Shown piece after piece: positions 48,601 through 57,600 of a stretch of 64,000 nucleotides of DNA (within the stretch, counting starts at the first letter, position 1; every line of letters begins with the position of its first letter). The stretch covers positions 2,023 through 66,022 of the forward strand of contig NZ_JABLSI010000017.1 of NCBI RefSeq assembly GCF_019303475.1, read 5' to 3'. Made by a program: the position numbers and the translations under genes. Source of the stretch: Streptomyces sp. JJ38 (GTDB taxonomy: Bacteria; Actinomycetota; Actinomycetes; Streptomycetales; Streptomycetaceae). The notes under the pieces are model-generated. The model was not told the DNA's origin, ran no database searches, and saw nothing but the letters and a program-made list of their open reading frames with translations.

Positions 48601-51600
48601 CACACCGGCTCCAGGACGCGCAGGGGAACGGGCTCCTTGAGCTCGCGGTAGGACAGCCCTTCGACGACCACACACGGGCGGCCGTCGCCGTCGAGGACGG
48701 TGACGTCGCACTCCTGGGCCCTGGTCTGCCGGACGTGTGCCCAGCTCTCGGCCGGGACCGGGCGCAGTAGCCGGACCGCCGCCATCGAGAAGGGCACCAG
48801 CGGGCGCTGCTCCGTCCCCTCCGGCTGGATCGCGGCGACGGCCTGTACGGCGCCGTCCATGACCCCGGCGGGCAGTTCCGTGCCGCCGTCCTCCCGGGCG
48901 AGGGCGACCAGGCCCTCACCCGCGCCGCTGCGGATGCCGACGACCGTCCGGAAGTGCGGTCCGTAGCGGACGCCCATGCGGTCGAAGCGGGCGTAGTGGT
49001 CGGCCACCGGCATCCCGCCGGTGCACCGGGCCCGCACGTCGTCGAGGTCGGTGCGGTCGTCGGCCCCGGCACCAGCGCTCAGCTCGCCCCGGCTGAACGT
49101 CTGTACCGCACCGGTGCCGTCGGGGCCACGGACCTCGAAGGAGTATCCGCCGCCCGCCGCGGCCCTGACGCACACCTCGGCGGTCAGCGCGTCGGTGACG
49201 AAGAACGGCCGCAGCCACACGGCCCGCCGCACCGTGACGGGCACGTCCCCCAGCAGGGCCAGGGCCGCGCGGTGCACGAGCGACAGATGGCCCGCCGCGG
49301 GCAACAGCGGCTTGCCGTCGACCACGTGGTCGCGTACGAGCGGCTGCTCGGGCCTCAGCGGGTACGCGAGGATCTCCTCCTCGCCCGCCACCGGGGCCAC
49401 CGTGCCCGGCGCGGACGACCGCGCGGGGGGCTGCGCGGACGGCACCCAGCAGCTCTCCTGGGCGAAGGGATAGGTGGGCAGGGGGATGCGGCGCCCGTGG
49501 TCCCCGCCGTTCACCGCCTCCCAGTCCACGGACTCGCCGTGGACGAACGCCGTGGCCAGCCGCTCCAGTTCGCCGGCGTGGGCGGAGGCGCGGACCGCCG
49601 TCTCCGGGTCGGCCGAGCGTCGCCACGCCTCGATCCGCTCCCGCAGCTCCTCGGCTCCCCGGGCGACGAAGGCCGCCCGCACGGGGAAGTGGGACCGTCC
49701 CACGCCCAGGGTGTACGCGATGTCCCGCCACTCGTGCTCCGCGCCGTGCCGCCGCAGCCACGCGGACAGCTCCGTCAGCCGCTCGTCCAGCGCCTGCCGG
49801 CTCTTGGCCGAGACCGGGCACAGCCGCGGCCGGCCGGGCTCCTCGGCGGGGCGGGGCAGGCCCGCCGGTGCCTCACGTACCACCGCGTGCACGTTGGTTC
49901 CGCTGAACCCGAAGGAGCTGACCGCCGCGAGGCGCGCCGCGCCGTCCTCCGTGGGCCACTCGGCCAGCTCGGAGCTGACGTAGAAGGGGCTCTCGTCGAA
50001 GGGGATGTGCTGGTTGGGGGTGCGGAAGTGCACCGTCGGCGCCAGCCTGCGGTGCTTCAGGGACAGCAGGACCTTGAAGAGGCCCGCCACTCCGGAGGCG
50101 GTCAGGGTGTGGCCGAGGTTGGACTTGATGGAGCCGACGGCGCAGTAGCCGCGCCGCTCGGTAAACGCCCGGAAGGTGTCGGTGAGCGCCTCGACCTCGA
50201 TGGGGTCGCCCAGCCGCGTGCCCGTGCCGTGGCACTCCACGTAGCCGATCCGCCCCGGGTCGATGCCGAACCGCTCGTAGACGGACCTGAGCAGTCCGCT
50301 CTGCGCCGGGGCGCTGGGGGCGGTGATGCCGCTGGTCCGGCCGTCCTGGTTGGCTCCGGTGCCCGCGATGACGCCGTGGATGTGGTCGCCGTCCCGCAGG
50401 GCGTGGTCCAGCCGCTTGAGCAGCACGACGCCCACGCCCTCCCCGGGGACGAAGCCGTCGGCGCCGTCGTCGAAGGGACGGCAGCGCCCGCGGGGCGAGA
50501 GCATGCCGGCCTTGCTCGCCAGGATGTGCAGCTCGGGGGTGGCCAGGGCGGCGACACCGCCGGCCAGCGCCAGTTCGCCGCGCCCCTCCCGGAGCGCCTC
50601 GCAGGCTAGGTGGACGGCCATCAGGGAGGACGAGCACGAGGTGTCCACCGCGAGGCTCGCCCCCTTCAGGTTGAGGTGGTAGGAGAGCCGCGACGAGAGC
50701 ACCGCGGGATGGGTGCCCATGAACGTGTAGCCCTCCACGGGCACCCCGTGTTCCCGGAGCAGGTGGTGGTAGTCGCCCATCGACGTGCCGACGAACACCG
50801 GGCACTCGACCCCGTCGAGCGACCGGTCGCTGTAACCGGCGTCCTCGATGGCCCGCCAGGCCTCCATCTGGAACAGCCGCTGCTGCGGGTCCATCAGACG
50901 GGCCTCGCGCGGGGAGATCCCGAAGAAGTCGGGGTCGAACCGGTCGATGCCCTCCAGGACGGAACCCCACTTGCTGTACGTCTTGCCGGCCACCCGGGGG
51001 TCCGGGTCCCAGTGGACCTCCGCGTCCCAGCGGCTTCGCGGGATCTCCCGCACCGAGTCGCGGCCCGCGGCCAGGTTGGCCCACAGCTCGTCCAGGTCGG
51101 CGGCGTCGGCGAACCGGCCCGACATACCGATGACCGCGATGTCGTCGGGGCCGACGGCGACGGGGGCCGACGCTGCCCGGAGGTCCGGCACGGCGGGCGC
51201 CGTCGGCGCGGGAGCCGTGGACACGGCAGCGGGCGCCGTCGGCACCGGGGGCGTGGGAGCTGGCGACGCGACAGCGGGGGCCGCCGGCTCGGGGGTGCCC
51301 TCCGGGGCGCCCCCGCCGTCGGAGCGGCCGGACGCGTCGGCGCCGGTCATCTCCGCCACGTGCTCCGCGAGCCTGCGCAGCGTCGGGTAGTTGAAGAAGT
51401 CGGTCGGGCGCAGGTCCGTGCCCAGCTCCTTGTTGATCCGTTCCACGATCTCCACGGCGAGCACCGAGTCCACGCCGAAGTCGGAGTGGGGCACGTCGGG
51501 CTGGAACTCCTCGGCCGGGACCTCCAGCACCGCCGCCATCGCGGTGACGACGACCTCGGTGACGGTCGCGAGGTCCGGCCCCGCAGAGGCCGCCGGGGCC

Positions 51601-54600
51601 GGGGAGGGCGGCGCGGGGGGCACGACCGGGGCGGCCGGCGTCTCCGCCGGCCGGGGCGGACTCGCCTCGGCCACGGGCGGTTCCTCCCGCCCGGCGACCG
51701 CCGCCTCAACGGTCTCCGGGGAGGCCGGAGGCGCGGAGGGCGCCGTGGGCTCCGGCGACTCCGGGAGTTCCGGGACCCAGTAGCGGTCCCGGGCGAAGGG
51801 ATACCCCGGCAGGGGGACCCGCCGGGCCTCACCCCGCGTCTGCGGCTCACCCGCCGCGTCCAGACCCGCCGTCCACAGGCGTGCGAGCCTCGTCAGGTCC
51901 CCGCTGCGGCGGACCGCGGCGAGGAAGGCCGCCCCCTCCTGCCCGTCGAGGAGGTCGTCCAGCAGTCCGGAGTGCCCATCCGCCCGGCCCCGGTAGGCGG
52001 TGGACGGCTCGTGGCCGTCCGCGAACTCCCGCAAGGTGGTGGCGAGTTCCCGGATGTCGGCCACGACCAGGGCCAAGCGTTCGCTCTGCGGCTCCCGGCC
52101 GGCGCCGAGGGTGAAGGCGATGTCGCGCAGCCGGTCGGGGTCCCGGTCGCCCGCGCCGGTGGCCGGAGCGGAGGACTCGGCCAGAGCTTCGGCCAGTTCG
52201 CGAAGGCTGCGCTGGCCGCTCGGCGCGGCAGCGGCGGCGGCCGCCTCACCGTGGACGGCCCGCAGGTGCTCCGCGAGTTCCGCCAGGGTGACCGGGTCGA
52301 AGCCCAGGCTCTCCAGGTCCTCGTCCAGGTCGACGAAGTCCGCGGGGACGCCCAGGATGTCGGACACGGCGGTGCGCAGGTCGGCCTCCGCCATGAGGAT
52401 TCCGGCCGGGGACGCCGTCGGCCCGGAGCCCGGGAGCACCGCGTCGGCCAGGCTGCCCGCGAGTCCGCGCAGCTGTGTCTCCGTCCTGGCCGACAGGACG
52501 ACGAGTTCGGTGCCCCGGCCGCTCTCCGTTCCTCCGGACCGCTCGGCGGCCCGCGGTACGTACTCCTCAAGGATCGCGTGGGCGTTGGACCCGCCGGCGC
52601 CGAAGGAGCTGACCGCGGCCAGCAGGGGGAGGTCCCGCCCGTCGGCCCGGCGGGGCTGCCAGGGCGCGTAGGAGCGCTGTACCTCGAAGGGACCGCCGTC
52701 GAAGGCGATGTGGGGGTTCAGCCGCTCGGCGTGCAGCGAGGGCACCAGGGCACGGTGCCGGAACTGGAGGAGCACCTTGGTGATGGCCGCGACGCCCGCG
52801 GCCGACTCCAGGTGGCCGATGTTCGACTTCACCGAGCCGATGGGGCAGGACGTCTGCCGCGCCTTCCCCAACGCCGCGAAGGCGCGGTTGAGGCCGGCGA
52901 TCTCGATCGGGTCGCCGAGCGCCGTGCCGGTGCCGTGCGCCTCGACGTAGCCGATCTCCGCGGGGTCGACCCCGGCCCTGCGCAGGGCCTCGCCGATCAC
53001 GTCTCCCTGGGCCGTCGGCGTCGGCACGGTGAAGCCGTTGCTGCGTCCGCCGTGGTTGACGGCCGTACCGCGGATCACCGCGTAGACGTGGTCGCCGTCG
53101 GCCTCCGCCCGGCTCAGCGGCTTCAGCAGCAGCGCGCCGACCCCCTCACCGGGCACATAGCCGTCGCCGCCCTCGCCGAAGCTGCGGCAGCGTCCGTCGG
53201 TCGAGGCGAACTTCGCCTGGCTGAGCTGGAGGTAGCGGTTGGGGTGGAGGATCGCGTTGACGCCGCCGACCAGCGCCTCGTCGCAGTCGCCCAGCCGAAT
53301 GCCCGCACAGGCCAGGTGCAGCGCGGTGAGGGAGGAGGAGCACATGGTGTCCAGCGCGACGCTGGGGCCGTTGAGGCCGAGGACGTACGACACCCGATTG
53401 GCGACGGAAGCCGACAGCGAACCCGGCACGAACCCCTGGCTCTGCGCCGCCGGGGCCGCGCCGTACAGCTGGTACTGGGCGTACATGACGCCCACATAGA
53501 CACCTGTCCTGCGGCCGCCCGGCGCCGAGCGGGCGTGCCCGGCGTCCTCCAGCGCGTGCCACGCCGCCTGGAGGAAGATCCGCTCCTGCGGGTCCATCAG
53601 CCGCGCCTCGCGGGGCGCGATGTTGAAGAACAGCGGGTCGAAGCGGTCGACGTCCCGCAGGAAGCCGCCCCACTTGGCGTAGGTCGTGCCGGCGCCGTCC
53701 GTGTCGGGTGCGAAGTACCGGGCGTGGTCCCAACGGGAGCGGGGCACCTCGGTGACGCAGTCCCGGCCGTCCTTCAGGTTCTGCCAGAACTCCTCCAGGG
53801 TGTCGGCCATCGGGTACCGCCCGCTGACCCCCACGATGGCGATCGGCTCGTCCCGCACCGCCGAGGACTCCACGCCGGTGGCCGAGGGCCGTGCGACGGC
53901 GGTGGCCTCGGCGACCACCGGAGCGGGCGACGCGGCGGGTTCGGCCACGGGTTCCGCGACGGGCCGGGCGGCGGGCTGCCCGAAGTGCTCGGCCACCGCC
54001 CGCGGGTGGCTCTCGACGAGGTACCGGCACAGGTCCGCCAGGCACCGGTGCTCGAAGAAGAGCGTCTTGGGAAGCTCTCCGAAGACCTCCTCCAGCTCCC
54101 GGGTGACGTTCATGACCATCACGGACTCGAGTCCGTAGCGCTCGAACGGCGTCCGGGGCTCCACCCGCGCCGGCGGCATCCTCAGCTCCTCGGCGACGAG
54201 TCGGGTGAGCCGGTCCAGCAGCTTCCGCTCCGCCGCCGAGGCGTCCGCCCCGGCGGGCGGGCCCTCCGGCTCCGGCGCCTGCTGCGGCTCCGGCTCCGTG
54301 TCCACGCCCGGCCGACCGGCGGCCTGGTCGTCGTCGACCGGCAGGAGCGTACGCAGGATGGTGGCGCGGCGGCCGTGGAACACGGCGCTGCGCGCGTGGG
54401 CCCCGCCGAGCACCGACTCGAAGACGCGCATACCCGTCTCCACGGGCAGCGGCACCCAGCCGAGGTTCTCCTCGATCCAGCGCTTGGCCTTCTCGTCGAC
54501 GTCCATGCCGCCCGCCTCCCACAGCGGCCAGGCGATGGAGACGGTCGCGCCCGAACGGTCGCCGTCGTGGCGGCGGCCCTCCCGCCACTCGGCGAAGCCG

Positions 54601-57600
54601 TCCAGGAAGGCGTTGGCGAAAGCGTAGTCGCTCTGCCCCGCGACCCCGGTCACTCCGCTCGCCGAGGAGAACAGGGCGAAGAAGTCGAGCGGATCGCGGC
54701 GTGTGGCGAGGTCGAGGTGATGTGCGCCCCAGACCTTGGGCCGCACGACCGCCTCAGCGTGGTTGCGGGTCTTGCGGGCGACGAGCCCGTCGCGCAGCAC
54801 GCCGGCGAGGTGCAGGACGCCGTCCAGGCCGCCGAACCGGGCGCGCGCCTCGTCGACCAGCGTGCGGGCACCGTCCTCGGTGGCGCAGTCGGCCGCGACG
54901 TAGCAGGCCCGGGCACCGTGCTCCTCCAGTTCGCGGAGGAAGTGGTCGGTGTCCCCGTCCCGGGGCGAGCGCCCGCTCAGGACCAGGCGGGCCTGCCACC
55001 GGCGGGCCAGGTGCAGGGCGAGTTGGCGTCCGAGGCCACCGAGCGCGCCGGTCACCAGGTACACCCCACCGGTTCGCAGCCGTGCGCCCTGAGGCTCAGG
55101 CCGCGCGGCACCGGCGGCCGCGCCCTCGGTCTCGACCAGGCGGCGGGCCTGCCGGTTCCCCTCGCCGTCGTAGCGGACCTCCTCGCCCCCGGCCACGGCG
55201 GCGGCGAGTTCCGCCGCGACCAGCCGGGCATCGGCCTGGCCACGCCTGGCCGCGGTCCCGCCCGGCGCGGGGAGGGTGAGGGTGGTGAAGGCGTAGGACG
55301 GGTGCTCGGCGGCGACGGCCCGGCAGAAGCCGCCCACCGCACCGAAGGCAGGCGCCTCGGCCGGTGTCAGGCAGACCAGTCGAACGGGCGCCCCGGGGGC
55401 CCGGCGCGCCAGCGCGGCGGTCAGCCCCAGCAGCGCGTGGAACCCCGTCTCCAGGTCGTGCGCGGTGACGGCGGCGTCCGCGGCGGACGGGCCGCCCGCC
55501 CAGGCGTGGACCACGGCGTCGAACGGCGCCCGAGCGACCGTGGTTTCGGCTGTGGACGCGGCCGTGGGCCCGGCCAGCTCCGCCAACAGCCGTTCGTGGT
55601 GTTCGCCGTCGCCGGGCACGATCTCGAAGCGGTCCTCCCCCATCCGGCGGAAGCGCTCGCCCGGCAGGACGCGCACGATACGGGTGGCCGGCGCCGCCTC
55701 GGCGGCGAGCGCGTCGGCCAGCCCCCACGCGTCGTCCCGGTCGAACACGAGCACGGTGCGCGGCGCGCGTTCGGCGGCCGCCGGCCGTGCGGCCGGCTGC
55801 CAGACAGGACGCAGGGCCACCACCGCCGAGCGAACGCCCCGCACGGGGCGGACCACCAACCCCTCCACGCGGGCCACGACGCGACCGCCGTCGTCGGCCA
55901 GCGTCAGGTCGAAGACCTGGGGCCGCCCCTGCTCGTCCAGCGCTCCGGGACGGGGACGGGCGTGCACCCAGCACGCGTCGGGCAGCGGGCCGGGACCGGT
56001 CAGCACCCGCTCCACGGCGAACGGCACCCGGGCCGGGCCCGGGGAAGCGGGGTCGTCGAAGGCCACCAGGGTCTGGAAGGCCCCGTCGAGGAGGGCCGGG
56101 TGGAGCCGGTAGCCGGTTTCGGGCGCCCGCGGGCGCCCGGAGGCGTCGAGCTGTATCCGGCCCAGCGCCTCCCCGGCCCCCGAGCGGACGGATTCGAGCA
56201 CGCGCAGGACGGGCCCGTACCGCAGGCCCTGCTCGTCGAACCGCCGGTAGCAGCTTTCGCCGTCGATCCGGGTGGTGCAGGCGGCGGCAATCGCCGTCAC
56301 GTCGAGGAGGCCGAGGCCGTCGTCGGCCGCCGGTTCCGCGGCCCGGGCGGAGCCGCGCAGGACCCGGCCCCGGACGTGCACCGCGCCGCCGTCCTCCCCC
56401 GCGCCGGAGACGGTGAAATCCGCGACGGCGGGATCGGCGCCGCGCGGGACGAGGGTCACCTCGACGTGGTGGGTGCCGTCGAGGGGCACCTCGACCGGCG
56501 CGTCCCACACGAGGTCCGCGAGGGTCGGGGCGCCGTCGAAGCCCGACTCCGCAGCGGCGGCGAGGACCATCTCGACGACCGCGGCGCCCGGCAGCAGGGC
56601 GCGCCCCGCCACCAGGTGGTCGCGCACCAGCGGTGCGGCGAGGCTGAAGGCGGTGACGAAGCGCTGGCGGCCGAAGACCGAGACGTTGCGGTCCAGGAGC
56701 GGGTGCCGAATCGCCGGATCGGCGACGGGCAGGCCCACGCCCGCGGCGCCGTGGCTGAGCTGCGGCCAGTGGCGCTCGGGCCGGAACGGGTAGCCCGGCA
56801 GCCCCACCCTCGGCGGGGCGGGCGTGTCCAGTCGGCTCCAGTCGACGGTCTCGCCCCGGACCCACCGGCGGGCGGCGCCCTCGAGGTCGTCCTCGGTCGC
56901 CGGTTCCGGATCCGCCCCTCTCCGGGGCTTCCCACGGACTCCGTCCGCCGTCCCCAGGAGGACACCGTCACGGGCGCCGTCTCGGGCACGGTGCTCGGCG
57001 AAGTCCCGGAGCCGCTCGACCAGGTCCGGCACACCGGGGACGACGAGGGCGAGCCGGTGCTCGAACGCCTCCCGGCCCTCCCGCAGGGTGTACGCGGCGC
57101 CCGCCAGCCAGGCGGCGCCCTCGTCCGGCGCGGTGGCGTGGTGACGCCCGGCGTAGTCGGCGAGAGCGCCCGCCTGGGCGCGCAGGCCCTCCTCGGTGGG
57201 CGCCGACAGCAGGACGAGCCGGGGGCTCGCCACGGCGGGCGACGGCACCGGGCGCGGCGGCGGGGGCTCCTCGACGATCAGGTGCGCGTTGGCGCCTCCG
57301 GCCCCGAACGAGCTGATCCCGGCGAGGCGCGGCAACGGCGCACCGGCCTGGTCCGTTCGGGCGGGCCAGTCCTCCGCCGTGCGCTGGAGCCGCAGCCCGG
57401 CGGCCTCGAAGTCGATGTGCGGGTTGGGCGGATCGGCGTGCAGCGAGGGGACGAGGCGGCGGTGGCGGAGCTGGAGCACCACCTTGGCCAGGCCGGCGAT
57501 ACCGGCGGCGCCCTCCAGATGACCGATGCTGGATTTCACCGATCCGATGGCGGTCGGGGGCTGTCCCTCGGGGCGCGGGCCGAGGGCGCGGGCGAGCGCC

